From the IMG/VR virus record IMGVR_UViG_3300043409_001491, positions 1 through 64,000 of that record: a DNA stretch of 64,000 nt; one strand, written 5' to 3'. The position numbers and the translations under genes are program-made. The notes under the pieces were generated by a model. That model saw nothing but the letters and a program-made list of their open reading frames with translations, was not told the DNA's origin and ran no database searches. Below are positions 50,037 through 60,481 of this stretch, piece after piece (position 1 is the first letter of the stretch; each line of letters begins with the position of its first letter). This stretch comes from a virus.

Positions 50037-52157
50037 ATGGCAACAATAACAAAAGATTTTAGAGTAAAGGCAGGACTGGTAGTTGAAGGATCAACTGCGA
50101 CTGTCAACACACATGATATAGTTACAAAAGAAATTTTTGATGCAAAAGGTGATTTGCTGGTTGGAACAGGTTCTAATGCTGGAACAAGAGTTGCCGTTGG
50201 AACAAACGGACATATTCTCATGGCAGATTCCAATGAAACAAATGGACTTAAATGGACATCACCACCTGCAGTCGGTGTATTCGATACACAGATTAGTTTT
50301 GAAGGTTCTACAGTAGATACTGCTGAGACAACACTTACAATAGTAGACCCAACAGAAGACCGCACAATTACACTTCCTAATGCAACTGGAACAGTTGTTC
50401 TTAAAGATTCAACTGATACACTAACAAATAAATCAATTTCACTAACAACAAATACTATTACTGGCACAAAAGCAGAGTTTAACTCAGCAATGTCAGATGC
50501 AGATTTTGCATCACTTGCTGGTAGCGAAACACTAACTAACAAAACAATTAACTTATCAGATAATAGCCTAAGTGGAACGGTTGCACAATTTAATACTGCT
50601 CTTAGTGATGACAACTTTGCTACCCTCACAGGTTCAGAGACTCTTACAAATAAGACACTTACATCACCAACAATGACTTCTCCAGCACTTGGTACTCCAG
50701 CATCAGGAACTTTAACTAACGCAACAGGTCTTCCAGTTAGTGGAATCGTTGACTCAACATCTGAGGCTCTTGGCGTTGGAAGTATTGAATTAGGCCATGC
50801 ATCTGATACAACTATTGCTAGATCTGGCGCTGGTGTTGTAACTATTGAAGGTGTTGAGGTTACTACAAATACCGCAACTCAAACCTTAACAAACAAAACT
50901 TTAACAAGTCCAACAATGACTACTCCAGCACTTGGAACCCCCGCTTCTGGTGTTTTAACCAACGTAACAGGTCTTCCAATCTCAACTGGTGTAGACGGAC
51001 TTGGATCAGGGGTTGCAACTTTCTTAGCAACACCTTCTTCAGCAAACCTTGCAGCAGCATTAACCGATGAGGCAGGATCTGGAACAGTAGCATTTACTAC
51101 TAGCCCAACTTTTGTTACACCAGTTCTTGGTGTGGCTACTGCTACATCTGTTAATGGTACAACTATCCCGTCATCAAAAACACTTGTTGTAACAACAGAT
51201 ACCTTAGCAGTTCACGCTGCTACAACTTCTGCTGAATTAGCAGGAGTTATCTCAGACGAGACTGGTACTGGAGCACTTGTTTTTGCTAATACCCCAACAC
51301 TTGTAACACCAAACATTGGTGCAGCAACTGGAACATCTTTGGTTCTTTCAGGGGACCTAACAGTTAACGGTACAACAACTACAATTAACTCAACAGAAAT
51401 TACAATTGATGACAAGAACCTTGTTCTTGGTGCAGTAACATCTCCAACAGATGCAGGCGCAGACGGTGGTGGTATTACTCTTAAGGGTGATTCAGACAAG
51501 ACTTTCTCATGGATAGATGCAACTGATGCATGGACTTCTTCAGAACACCTTAATCTTGCTTCTGCCAAGGTATTAAAGATTGCTGGAACTGAAGTTCTAT
51601 CAGCAACACAGTACACTGGAAATGCTGCAACAGTAACAAATGGTGTTTATACAACAAGCAAGATTTCAGCACTCGCTGCAACATCTTCTGCAGAACTTGC
51701 AGGAGTTATCTCAGATGAGACGGGAACTGGTGCTCTAGTATTTGCTAACACACCAACTCTTGTTACTCCAGTAATCGGAGCAGCAACTGGTACATCTTTA
51801 GTTCTTTCAGGCGTACTAACTGCAACAGCAATCACACTAAATGATTCATCAGTAGGTTCTGCAACAGCAACTGCTGGAACATCAGCAACTACAATTGACT
51901 CATTCCCATCAGCAACATATTCTTCTGCTAAATACATTGTTCAGATGAAAAAGGGAACTGACATTGAAGTAATTGAAGTTCTTGTTACAGTTAACTCAGC
52001 AAATGACGTATATCTAACAGAGTATGCTAACGTACAAAGCAATGTACAACTTGGAACAACAAATGCTGTCCATGACGGAACAAACGTTCTTCTTCAGGTA
52101 ACTGCTGCAGCAGCAGATACTGCTGTTAAGATACACAGAACTTATATTGAAGCATAA
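50037..52157 (+). CDS. Large tail fibre protein
   Basis: 706 residues with AAGGAGATAACAA upstream. N-terminus [20 protein letters not shown]. The middle repeats [38 protein letters not shown] several times, plus a [20 protein letters not shown] module shared with the 1223-residue fibre. The C-terminal domain matches that at 49569. Typical modular phage fibre of stacked beta repeats. Confidence 0.85.
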   Translation: MATITKDFRVKAGLVVEGSTATVNTHDIVTKEIFDAKGDLLVGTGSNAGTRVAVGTNGHILMADSNETNGLKWTSPPAVGVFDTQISFEGSTVDTAETTLTIVDPTEDRTITLPNATGTVVLKDSTDTLTNKSISLTTNTITGTKAEFNSAMSDADFASLAGSETLTNKTINLSDNSLSGTVAQFNTALSDDNFATLTGSETLTNKTLTSPTMTSPALGTPASGTLTNATGLPVSGIVDSTSEALGVGSIELGHASDTTIARSGAGVVTIEGVEVTTNTATQTLTNKTLTSPTMTTPALGTPASGVLTNVTGLPISTGVDGLGSGVATFLATPSSANLAAALTDEAGSGTVAFTTSPTFVTPVLGVATATSVNGTTIPSSKTLVVTTDTLAVHAATTSAELAGVISDETGTGALVFANTPTLVTPNIGAATGTSLVLSGDLTVNGTTTTINSTEITIDDKNLVLGAVTSPTDAGADGGGITLKGDSDKTFSWIDATDAWTSSEHLNLASAKVLKIAGTEVLSATQYTGNAATVTNGVYTTSKISALAATSSAELAGVISDETGTGALVFANTPTLVTPVIGAATGTSLVLSGVLTATAITLNDSSVGSATATAGTSATTIDSFPSATYSSAKYIVQMKKGTDIEVIEVLVTVNSANDVYLTEYANVQSNVQLGTTNAVHDGTNVLLQVTAAAADTAVKIHRTYIEA

Positions 52158-52178
52158 CTAATAGAATAGAGTCTGGGA

Positions 52179-52820
52179 ATGGCAACTGTAAATAAAGACT
52201 TCAGAGTAAAGCATGGGCTCGCCGTAGCCGAAGGCGCTACTTTTGGAGGAACTGTTACAGTTGCCGCCCCTACTGAAAACCTACATGCTGCTACTAAAGC
52301 ATATGTAGATAGCCAATCAAATGCATTGGAAGTTTCAGCAACTGCTCCAGTATCTCCAAGCAATGGAGATTTATGGTTTGACACAGTAACAACTAGAGTC
52401 TATGTTTATTATAGTTCTGAGTGGATTGCTTTGGCTACCCTTGCAGATGCAGAGGTTTTACAAGAGCATATTCACGATACTACTCCTGGCGGAACAGGCA
52501 AAATTGCAACTATATTTGTAGATGCAGAATATTATTATAGTGCAGGAAATCTTGTAAGTGCTGGATTTTATAATACAGCAAGTTGGGATTCCACCTTTAA
52601 TGATGAAGATTGGTACATACTAGAACTGCAATCTGAAACTGTTGAGATTGCTCAACACATCCACAATACATCAATTGATGGAACTGGGCTTATTGTAACT
52701 ACGTTTGTTGATGCTGGATATTATTATGAGATCAGCCCATTAGAAGACGCGGGTTCTTATAGTACAGAAAGTTGGAGTTCAACGTATAACGGTGGGCTTT
52801 CATATGACCTGTATAATTAA
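52179..52820 (+). CDS. Tail fibre protein with two HIH repeats
   Basis: 213 residues. N-terminus MATVNKDFRVKHGLAVAEGA as in the previous fibre, then APVSPSNGDLWFDTVTTRVY (a common fibre linker), then two about 50-residue repeats beginning LQEHIHDTTPGGTGKIATIF and AQHIHNTSIDGTGLIVTTFV. HIH could hold metal in a trimer. Confidence 0.8.
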   Translation: MATVNKDFRVKHGLAVAEGATFGGTVTVAAPTENLHAATKAYVDSQSNALEVSATAPVSPSNGDLWFDTVTTRVYVYYSSEWIALATLADAEVLQEHIHDTTPGGTGKIATIFVDAEYYYSAGNLVSAGFYNTASWDSTFNDEDWYILELQSETVEIAQHIHNTSIDGTGLIVTTFVDAGYYYEISPLEDAGSYSTESWSSTYNGGLSYDLYN

Positions 52821-52825
52821 AGATA

Positions 52826-52834
52826 TGATATAAT
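52826..52834 (+). promoter_or_regulatory. Extended -10 late promoter
   Basis: TGATATAAT 30 bp before the 1223-residue fibre; GAAGGAG follows. Confidence 0.62.
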
Positions 52835-52863
52835 TTGTTTATAATGCTACCGAAGGAGCAAAA

Positions 52864-55800
52864 ATGGCAACAAGAATGCAACAGCGTAGAGGCACTGCAG
52901 CGCAGTGGACCTCTACAAATAGCGGCGCTGGTCCAATCCTAAATGCTGGAGAAATCGGCTGGGAATCAGACACCAATAAATTTAAAATAGGTGATGGAAC
53001 AAACACTTGGGCTGCCCTTGACTACTTTATAGACGCCGACTCAACTGTAAGTCCATCCTTTGGAACAAGTATTACCTTTGAAGGTAGCACTAACGACGGT
53101 AATGAAACAACGCTAATTGTTGTTGATCCAACAGCCGATAGAACAATCTATCTTCCAAACGCATCAGGTACAGTTATTACAACTGGTAATCTTTCAGATA
53201 TTACAGACATTGGAGTGTTTACTTCAACAATCGTAATGGAAGGCTCTAGCGCAGACGCCTCTGAACTTACGCTATCAGCAGGAAACCCAACAGCAGACCG
53301 CACAATTACATTCCCTGACGTAACAGGAACTGTTGCTTTAGCAGAAACAGTAGCCTCTTCTCTTTCAACGGCTTTAGAATCTTATGTTTTAACATCAAAG
53401 GTTGGTGCGTCAACAGATGGCGTTGCAGGTCTAAATTCAGACTCTAACTTGCTTGTTCCAGGAACAAAGATTATTTTTGAAGGTACTGTAGATGGATTTG
53501 AAACTGAATTTTCAGTAACAAACCCTACAGCAGATGTAACTTTAAGTTTTCCAAATGCTACAGATACAATAGTTGGAAGAATAACAACCGACACACTTAC
53601 AAACAAAACTCTAACATCGCCAAAAATTAATGAAGATGTTATTATGTCGGCAACCGCCACAGAACTTAATATTCTTGATGGAGCAACACTATCAACAACA
53701 GAACTTAACTATGTTGATGGAGTAACTTCTGCAATTCAAACTCAAATAGATTTAAAATCTCCTCTTGCATCACCTACTTTTACAGGAACAGTAAATGCAG
53801 CAGCAATTACTACTTCTGGAGATGTAGTAGTTGGAGACCAAGCATTTGTAGGTACAGGGGCTTCAACATTCTCAGGTGCTGGAGATGGAAATTTAACAAA
53901 TCCAGCAATGGTAGTTAGATTTGCTAATGGAGCAAGTGAAGCCTCATTTGCCCAAATGGCATTTCAAAACAATGACCCAACATCTTCTACTGACATAATT
54001 GCTTATGCAGATAATGGAAATGACACTTCTGGTTGGACCGATATGGGTATGACTGGAAGTACTTTTAGTTCTGCAGACTATACAATTACAGCCGCAAACG
54101 ATGGATACATGTTTGTTCAAGCACCACTTGGAAACTTAAGGTCTATTAATAACAAAGTACTTGCTAGCAACGTAGCAACACTTACAACATCTGCTGCTCA
54201 CGGATATGCTATTGGAGATGAAGTTGTTGTAAGTGAAGTAGATGCTACATTTAACGGTACCTTCATAATTACAGCAGTAACTTCAACTACTTTTAGTTAT
54301 GCAAAATCAGCAGGAAACGTTGCTTCAGCAGCAGTTTCTCCAGTTGGATCAGCAAAGGTTGCAACAGGTAATGGAAACCTTGTTTTAGCAACAGGTGAGA
54401 ATGGTACAAGAAATAAGATTGTATTTGCTGCTGGAGGTCTTTCTACTAGCAACACGCAAATGGAAATTACACCAGATGAAAGTGTGCACATTGAAATAGC
54501 AACACCATCAACATCACCCACAACAGGAGCACTAACAGTAGTTGGTGGAGTTGGTATTACTGGAGATATGAATCTTCAAGGAGACCTAGATGTAAACGGA
54601 ACTGTAGACTTCTCTGGAGTTACAACTCTTCCAATTGGTACAAATGCTAATACATTCTTAGCAACCCTTACTAACCCAGTCGTAGTTGTTGATACAACAG
54701 CAAACGACTTTGCACAAATTGCTTTCCAGAACCGTAGCGCACACGCAGATGCCTCTACAGACATCATTGCTTATTCAAATACTGGAAGTGATACCGCTGG
54801 TTATATTGACATGGGTATTACATCTTCAGCATTTTCTGATGTGGACTTTACAATCACTGGACCTGGTGACGGATATATATTCGTAACTGGTGCAACTGGT
54901 GGATCAGATGGAGGTAACTTAGTCTTAGCAACAGGTGATACAGGTTCAACAAATAAAATCATCTTTGCTGCAGGTGGATTAGCATCTAATAATGAACAGA
55001 TGACAATTACTCCAGATGACAACGTTAAGATTTCTATTGCTACTCCATCAACTTCTGCTACTACTGGTGCTTTACAAGTAGTCGGCGGCGTAGGTATTCA
55101 AGGAGACATGAACGTTGATGGTAATGTTAATATTGAAGGAACAATCACATTTGGTGGAGCAGGAACTACTGTAGAAACCGCAAACCTTAATGTTACAGAT
55201 CCTGCAGTCTTTGTTGGAACTAACAACCAATCAGATATTGTTGACCTTGCTTTTATCGGAGAGTATGCAACAACAATTGGTACAATTACAAAGACTGTTT
55301 CAAATAAGGCTCTTACATCAAATGTTGCAACACTTACAACATCAACAACACATACTTATCTTGCTGGAGACGTTGTAGTTGTTTCTGGTGTAGACGCTAC
55401 ATTTAACGGTACTTATAACATTATTGCAGTACCAACTACAACAACATTTACATATGCTAAGACAGCAACAAATGTATCCTCAGCAGCAGCCTCTGGCTCT
55501 GCAGCGGTATCAGCCAGACGTAAATTTGCTGGTATTGCAAGAGATGCATCAGATGGGGTAATCAAAGCATTCAAGGATGCAACAACTAAGCCAACTAGCA
55601 CAGTTAACTTCTCTGAGGCTGGATTAGCATACTCTGATCTACAGGTTGCTGGAATTACAGCATCATCAATTACTGTTGGAGATGTAACTAATACAGAGTT
55701 TGGATACTTAGATGGAGTAACTTCATCAATCCAGACTCAAATTGGTACAAAGTTAGACTCAACAACTGCTGCTACTACATATGCTCCTATTGCAAGCCCA

Positions 55801-56535
55801 GTCTTTACTGGAATTGTGTCTGTTGCAACTTCAATTGAATTTGAAGGCTCAACAGCAGATTCTTTTGAGACAACGTTAACTCTAACAGATCCAACTGCTG
55901 ATCGTACAATAACTTTGCCAAATGCTACTGGAACAGTATCTTTGGTTTCAAATGCCGAAACTCTTACTAACAAGACTATGGCATTTTCTTCAAACACAAT
56001 TACTGGAACAATCTCAGACTTTAATACAGCGCTAACAGATCAAGATTTTGCAACATTAGCAGGTACAGAAACTCTTACAAACAAGACTCTTACACTTGGA
56101 AATAATACTATAAGCGGTACTATTGCACAATTTAATACCGCAGTAACAGATCAAGATCTTGCAACTCTTGCAGGCACTGAAACATTAACTAACAAAACCA
56201 TAACAGCACCAGTAGTCAATTTGGCTATTAATGCTCAGACTGGAACAACATATACATTTGTCCTAACAGATAACGGAAAGTTTGTTACTGCATCTAATGC
56301 ATCGTCTCAGACTTACACTATACCGCCTGCTGCCTCAGTTGCCTATGCTATTGGTGCACAGATCAACTTAGTCCGTAAGGGTGCAGGAGCGGTTGCTTTT
56401 GCTGCAGGCGCAGGTGTAACTATTCGTTCTACTGGTGCAACGCCTGCCGCACCAACATTGCGTGTACAATATTCAACTGCTACTTGTATCTATGAAGGTT
56501 CAGATATTTGGTATGTAGTAGGAGATATTTCATAA
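52864..56535 (+). CDS. Very large tail fibre with Mtd-like N-terminus
   Basis: 1223 residues. The N-terminal RMQQRRGTAAQWTSTNSGAG, PILNAGEIGWESDTNKFKIG, DGTNTWAALDY is the major-tropism-determinant-type N-terminal domain. Then four FEGS...[11 protein letters not shown]-type modules, two copies of a VATLTTSxxHxY-GDEVVVS-VDATFNGT-I module, and a C-terminal beta domain TYTFVLTDNGKFVTASNASS. No lectin or variable repeat and no reverse transcriptase are seen. Probable main receptor fibre. Confidence 0.87.
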   Translation: MATRMQQRRGTAAQWTSTNSGAGPILNAGEIGWESDTNKFKIGDGTNTWAALDYFIDADSTVSPSFGTSITFEGSTNDGNETTLIVVDPTADRTIYLPNASGTVITTGNLSDITDIGVFTSTIVMEGSSADASELTLSAGNPTADRTITFPDVTGTVALAETVASSLSTALESYVLTSKVGASTDGVAGLNSDSNLLVPGTKIIFEGTVDGFETEFSVTNPTADVTLSFPNATDTIVGRITTDTLTNKTLTSPKINEDVIMSATATELNILDGATLSTTELNYVDGVTSAIQTQIDLKSPLASPTFTGTVNAAAITTSGDVVVGDQAFVGTGASTFSGAGDGNLTNPAMVVRFANGASEASFAQMAFQNNDPTSSTDIIAYADNGNDTSGWTDMGMTGSTFSSADYTITAANDGYMFVQAPLGNLRSINNKVLASNVATLTTSAAHGYAIGDEVVVSEVDATFNGTFIITAVTSTTFSYAKSAGNVASAAVSPVGSAKVATGNGNLVLATGENGTRNKIVFAAGGLSTSNTQMEITPDESVHIEIATPSTSPTTGALTVVGGVGITGDMNLQGDLDVNGTVDFSGVTTLPIGTNANTFLATLTNPVVVVDTTANDFAQIAFQNRSAHADASTDIIAYSNTGSDTAGYIDMGITSSAFSDVDFTITGPGDGYIFVTGATGGSDGGNLVLATGDTGSTNKIIFAAGGLASNNEQMTITPDDNVKISIATPSTSATTGALQVVGGVGIQGDMNVDGNVNIEGTITFGGAGTTVETANLNVTDPAVFVGTNNQSDIVDLAFIGEYATTIGTITKTVSNKALTSNVATLTTSTTHTYLAGDVVVVSGVDATFNGTYNIIAVPTTTTFTYAKTATNVSSAAASGSAAVSARRKFAGIARDASDGVIKAFKDATTKPTSTVNFSEAGLAYSDLQVAGITASSITVGDVTNTEFGYLDGVTSSIQTQIGTKLDSTTAATTYAPIASPVFTGIVSVATSIEFEGSTADSFETTLTLTDPTADRTITLPNATGTVSLVSNAETLTNKTMAFSSNTITGTISDFNTALTDQDFATLAGTETLTNKTLTLGNNTISGTIAQFNTAVTDQDLATLAGTETLTNKTITAPVVNLAINAQTGTTYTFVLTDNGKFVTASNASSQTYTIPPAASVAYAIGAQINLVRKGAGAVAFAAGAGVTIRSTGATPAAPTLRVQYSTATCIYEGSDIWYVVGDIS

Positions 56536-56553
56536 ATATAGCGTTTTAACACA

Positions 56554-56562
56554 TGCTATAAT
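56554..56562 (+). promoter_or_regulatory. Extended -10 late promoter
   Basis: TGCTATAAT 22 bp before the adhesin ATG; AAAAGGAG follows. Confidence 0.62.
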
Positions 56563-56584
56563 TATATAAGAAAAGGAGTCTTAG

Positions 56585-57895
56585 ATGCCAGTACTTGGAA
56601 TTGTTTCATCATCAGCCAAAGGTGCACCTGGAACACCAATATCTGTATCTGCTACAAATGTCGGTTCTGGTCGTGCTTTCAATGATGGCAGAGCAGATGT
56701 TTCCTTTACTACAGGCCCAGGCGGATTGGCCACTTCCTTTACTGTTACTTCTAGTCCAGGCGGATACACTGGCACTGGTTCTTCATCTCCAATAACCGTT
56801 ACAGGCCTACAAAGTGCCACTGCTTATACATTTACAGTTGTGGCAACTAACGCTGCTGGATCATCGGCTGCATCTTCAGCATCTGCCGCTATTACAGCAA
56901 CAACCGTTCCAAATGCGCCTACTGTTGGAACATTTAGTAGATCAAGCAACACCGTAGGTTCACTTACATTTACTGCACCTTCTACGGGCGGTACTGCAAT
57001 TACTTCTTACGTAGCATCAACAAATCCATCTATTGCTATAACTACAGCCAATTCATCTAGCCCAGTGACCCTTACTGGTTCGTATGTTCAAGGCACGACA
57101 TATACAGCACGTCTCCTTGCGGTCAATGCAAATGGTTCATCTGCAAACTCTTCTTATTCTAACGGAGTTATTATAAGTCCTACTCCTGTTACCGTATCAT
57201 ATGTAATAGTTGGCAGCGGCGGCGGCGGCGGCACTGGCGGCGGCGGAGCAGGCGGACGAGTTGCATCATCATTCACAGCATCTGGAAGTTATGCAATTAG
57301 CATCGGCGGCGGTGGCGGTGGCGGCACTGGCGGCACTGGAGGTGCAAACGGTGGCACAGGAAGCGCAGCCAGTATTGCAGGAATTAACACTGGCAACGGC
57401 GGAGGCGGAGGCGCCTCTGGCGGATCAGGCGTAGGTGGAGGTTGCGGCGGCGGCGGAGGTTACACTTATCCAGGCTCCACATCAGGAGGCGCAGGTAATC
57501 AAGGCGGCAACGGCGGCACTGGTACTGGAAATGATGGCCGAGGAGGCGGTGGTGGTGGTGTTGGCGGAAACGGAACAAACGCTGGTGGATCAAATGCTGG
57601 CAACGGCGGTGCTGGCATAAGCGGTGTTGGCGGCGGTGGCGCTGGAGGCGCTGTTTGGAATCCTGGTAGCCCTGGCCCAGGCGGAGGCAGTGGAGGCAGC
57701 AGAAACATTGGCGGAGGCGGCGCTGGCTCTGGCGGAACTGGCGGCGGCGGCGGTGGCGGCGGCGAGAACGGCGGCGGTTCAGGAGGAAGTGGAATAATTA
57801 TTTTAACGGCATCGGCTGCAGCAACAAGTTCAAGCGGTGCATCGGTATCAGGAACAACTTACACATTCACAGGAAGCGGGAGTATAACTTTCTAA
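56585..57895 (+). CDS. Adhesin with FN3 domains and polyglycine domain
   Basis: 436 residues. Two fibronectin type III-like domains (about residues 17-110 and 112-200; ITVTGLQSATAYTFTVVATN), then a 200-residue Gly-rich domain with long GGGGG and GGxGG runs, and a small C-terminal strand region GSGIIILTASAAATSS. Polyglycine-II sandwiches of this type form the receptor-binding tips of some T-even phage adhesins. GC-rich locally because of GGC codons. Confidence 0.85.
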   Translation: MPVLGIVSSSAKGAPGTPISVSATNVGSGRAFNDGRADVSFTTGPGGLATSFTVTSSPGGYTGTGSSSPITVTGLQSATAYTFTVVATNAAGSSAASSASAAITATTVPNAPTVGTFSRSSNTVGSLTFTAPSTGGTAITSYVASTNPSIAITTANSSSPVTLTGSYVQGTTYTARLLAVNANGSSANSSYSNGVIISPTPVTVSYVIVGSGGGGGTGGGGAGGRVASSFTASGSYAISIGGGGGGGTGGTGGANGGTGSAASIAGINTGNGGGGGASGGSGVGGGCGGGGGYTYPGSTSGGAGNQGGNGGTGTGNDGRGGGGGGVGGNGTNAGGSNAGNGGAGISGVGGGGAGGAVWNPGSPGPGGGSGGSRNIGGGGAGSGGTGGGGGGGGENGGGSGGSGIIILTASAAATSSSGASVSGTTYTFTGSGSITF

Positions 57896-58263
57896 TGGCA
57901 CACTTTGCACAACTAGATGAAAACAACAATGTACTTCAAGTGCTTGTTGTTAGAAACGAAGATATTGATTCTTCAAACGAAGAAGCCTCTGGTATCGCAT
58001 ATCTGACCGATATATTTGGTGGTATTTGGAAACAAACCTCTTATAATAATAACATTCGTAAAAACTATGCAAACATTGGATCTACATATAATCAAGATCT
58101 TGATGCATTTATTTCTCCACAACCCTATCCTTCTTGGATATTAAATGAAATTACTTGTAAATGGGAAGCCCCCATCCCTATGCCAACAATTGAATATGAT
58201 GATAGATTTACCTATGTGTGGAAAGAAGAAACTGTTTCTTGGTTTAAAGTTAATTTTGAATAA
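57895..58263 (+). CDS. Conserved tail-associated protein
   Basis: 122 residues. AHFAQLDENNNVLQVLVVRN, then WKQTSYNNNIRKNYANIGST and LDAFISPQPYPSWILNEITC followed by KWEAPIPMP: a family well known in marine and freshwater tailed phages, usually next to fibre genes. Exact role unknown. TAATG overlap with the adhesin. Confidence 0.78.
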   Translation: MAHFAQLDENNNVLQVLVVRNEDIDSSNEEASGIAYLTDIFGGIWKQTSYNNNIRKNYANIGSTYNQDLDAFISPQPYPSWILNEITCKWEAPIPMPTIEYDDRFTYVWKEETVSWFKVNFE

Positions 58264-58415
58264 ATACAGTAGACTAAACAAAAAACAAAGCACTTAACCA
58301 TAAACCTAACGGTTAGTGTACGTTTTATGCGTATTTATATTTTATAAAGTTGTGATACACTAGTACTACTTCCGATTTTCTGAAGTACTCACTTAATTTT
58401 ATGAAAGGTAAATAA
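58264..58415 (+). promoter_or_regulatory. Spacer and promoter of the ribonucleotide reductase gene
   Basis: Holds a hairpin CACTTAACC / GGTTAGTG (58291-58318) with one bulge after the fibre gene, and TGATACACT (58353-58361), an extended -10-like element. No cobalamin riboswitch is recognisable. AAAGG precedes the ATG. Confidence 0.5.
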
Positions 58416-60446
58416 ATGTCAGATGTTTTTTCGTTTCGCTTGCTAGAAGATTTTGTAAATAAATATAACAATGTTCCAGCACCCTTTGGTTTCTCAGATG
58501 CTGGATCTAACTCTTTGGGAGAGGTTACATTTATACGCACATACTCACGCATGAAGGAAGACGGTACAAAAGAACGTTGGCACGAAGTTTGTCGTCGTGT
58601 AATTGAGGGTATGTATTCAGTACAAAAAAACCATGCTAAAGATAATCGTCTACCATGGAATGATAACAAGGCTCAGAAATCTGCACAAGAGGCATTCCAA
58701 AGAATGTTTGAATTAAAGTGGACACCACCAGGCCGTGGTCTATGGGCATTTGGAACTCCTATGACTATGGAGAAACGTAATTCTGCTTCCCTTCAAAATT
58801 GTGCAATGGTTTCAACTCGTGACATTGATCGCAATGATCCAGGTGCTTTATTTGCTTGGGTAATGGATGCATTAATGCTGGGTATTGGGGTTGGATTTGA
58901 TACCCTTGGAAAAGACAAGCAGATGTCAATTTATGCACCTACAGAGCCAGCAATAGTTTATGAGATACCAGATACTCGTGAGGGTTGGGTTGAATCTGTT
59001 AGACTTTTAATAAATTCATACCTTCGTCAAAACCAGCCTATTCAAGAGTTTAACTATGACCTTATCCGTCCTCTAGGAGCACCCATTAAAGGCTTTGGAG
59101 GGGTTGCCAGCGGTCCAGCACCATTAATTGAACTACATATACGTATTAGAAATGTAATTGGCTCTAGAGCAGGGCAAGAATTTGATTCTCGTGCAATAGT
59201 AGACATTGTTAATCTTATTGGTACCTGTGTTGTTTCTGGAAATGTTCGTCGTTCTGCTACCCTTGCACTTGGGGCACCAGAAGATGAAGGTTTTATTAAT
59301 TTAAAAAATCCAGAAGTATTCCCAGAACGTAACTCCTATGATCCAGAAAAACCAGGATGGGCTTGGATGTCTAATAATTCTATTTCAGCAACAGTTGGAA
59401 CAAAATATGAAGACTATGTAGATTTAATTGCAGACAATGGAGAGCCAGGATTTATTTGGTTAGATGTTGCAAGAGAATACGGAAGATTAAAAGATGCACC
59501 AGATTATAAAGATTCAAGAATTATGGGATTTAATCCATGCGCTGAGCAACCCTTAGAGTCTTATGAATTATGCACACTAGTAGAAGTTCATTTAAACCGT
59601 CACGAATCTAAAGAAGATTTTTTGCGTACACTTAAGTTTGCATATCTTTACGGAAAAACCGTTACTCTTATGCCTACACACTGGCCACAAACAAATGGCA
59701 TTATGCAACGTAATCGTCGCATTGGCACATCTCTTACTGGTATTGCATCTTTTGCAGATACTAGCGGTCTTCCAGCATTGCGTGAGTGGATGGATGAGGG
59801 ATATACTAAAATTCGTCACTATGATCATAAATATTCAGAGTGGCTTTGTGTTCGTGAATCAGTTCGTGTAACTACCGTCAAACCTTCAGGATCTGTTTCT
59901 CTTCTATCAGGTGCAACTCCTGGAGTTCACTGGGGACCTGGTGGAGAATTTTATCTTCGTGCTATTCGTTTCGGTAATACCGATCCAATGATGTATTTAT
60001 TTAAAGCAGCGGGATATAAAATTGAAGACGATGTTGTATCAGCAAATACCTCAGTGGTTTATTTCCCAGTTGCATCAGGACACAAACGTTCTGAAAAGCA
60101 GGTTAGTTTATTTGAAAAAATTGGTTTGGCAGCAACAGCCCAAAAGTATTGGTCTGATAATGGCGTTTCCGTTACTCTTTCATTTGATAAAGAAGAAGAG
60201 ACAAAGTTTATTGCTCCAGCCCTAAACATGTATGAGGGTCAACTAAAGGCAGTCTCATTTCTCCCAATGGGTAACAAGACTTATCTTCAACAGCCATATA
60301 CAGAGATTACAAGAGAAGAGTACAACTCTTACGTTGGGACAATTGGCAAGATTGACTGGTCTGCAATTTATGATGGCAAAGATAATTTAGATGCAGAATC
60401 TGAGAAGTACTGCTCAACAGATGCTTGTGAGATTAAATTATATTAG
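58416..60446 (+). CDS. nrdJ: Class II (adenosylcobalamin-dependent) ribonucleotide reductase
   Basis: 676 residues, monomeric RTPR type. QNCAMVSTRDI holds the first redox Cys; VVSGNVRRSATLALG; NPCAEQPLESYELC places Cys, Glu (+2) and Cys (+11) exactly as Cys408/Glu410/Cys419 in Lactobacillus RTPR; C-terminal CSTDACEIKLY carries the shuttle cysteines. Known reaction: ribonucleotides to deoxyribonucleotides using B12. It needs no oxygen but needs host cobalamin. It lies between two fibre genes, unlike the usual placing with replication genes; the thioredoxin at 7395 may reduce it. Confidence 0.95.
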   Translation: MSDVFSFRLLEDFVNKYNNVPAPFGFSDAGSNSLGEVTFIRTYSRMKEDGTKERWHEVCRRVIEGMYSVQKNHAKDNRLPWNDNKAQKSAQEAFQRMFELKWTPPGRGLWAFGTPMTMEKRNSASLQNCAMVSTRDIDRNDPGALFAWVMDALMLGIGVGFDTLGKDKQMSIYAPTEPAIVYEIPDTREGWVESVRLLINSYLRQNQPIQEFNYDLIRPLGAPIKGFGGVASGPAPLIELHIRIRNVIGSRAGQEFDSRAIVDIVNLIGTCVVSGNVRRSATLALGAPEDEGFINLKNPEVFPERNSYDPEKPGWAWMSNNSISATVGTKYEDYVDLIADNGEPGFIWLDVAREYGRLKDAPDYKDSRIMGFNPCAEQPLESYELCTLVEVHLNRHESKEDFLRTLKFAYLYGKTVTLMPTHWPQTNGIMQRNRRIGTSLTGIASFADTSGLPALREWMDEGYTKIRHYDHKYSEWLCVRESVRVTTVKPSGSVSLLSGATPGVHWGPGGEFYLRAIRFGNTDPMMYLFKAAGYKIEDDVVSANTSVVYFPVASGHKRSEKQVSLFEKIGLAATAQKYWSDNGVSVTLSFDKEEETKFIAPALNMYEGQLKAVSFLPMGNKTYLQQPYTEITREEYNSYVGTIGKIDWSAIYDGKDNLDAESEKYCSTDACEIKLY

Positions 60447-60455
60447 GCCGTATCC

Positions 60456-60464
60456 TGCTATAAT
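60456..60464 (+). promoter_or_regulatory. Extended -10 late promoter
   Basis: TGCTATAAT 18 bp before the ATG of the last gene; ATAGGAG follows. Confidence 0.65.
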
Positions 60465-60481
60465 AAGGGGATAGGAGAACC

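Noticed and set aside
50018-50629. 203-residue leftward frame opposite the large fibre, and similar antisense frames at 51212, 51647 and 53382
   Set aside because: Antisense shadows of Thr/Ser/Ala-rich fibre codons without ribosome sites.
52864-56535. Diversity-generating retroelement suggested by the Mtd-like N-terminus
   Set aside because: No reverse transcriptase, template repeat or C-type lectin end is visible in the window.
59592-59871. Frames inside nrdJ on both strands
   Set aside because: The 676-residue reductase with all catalytic motifs explains this DNA.
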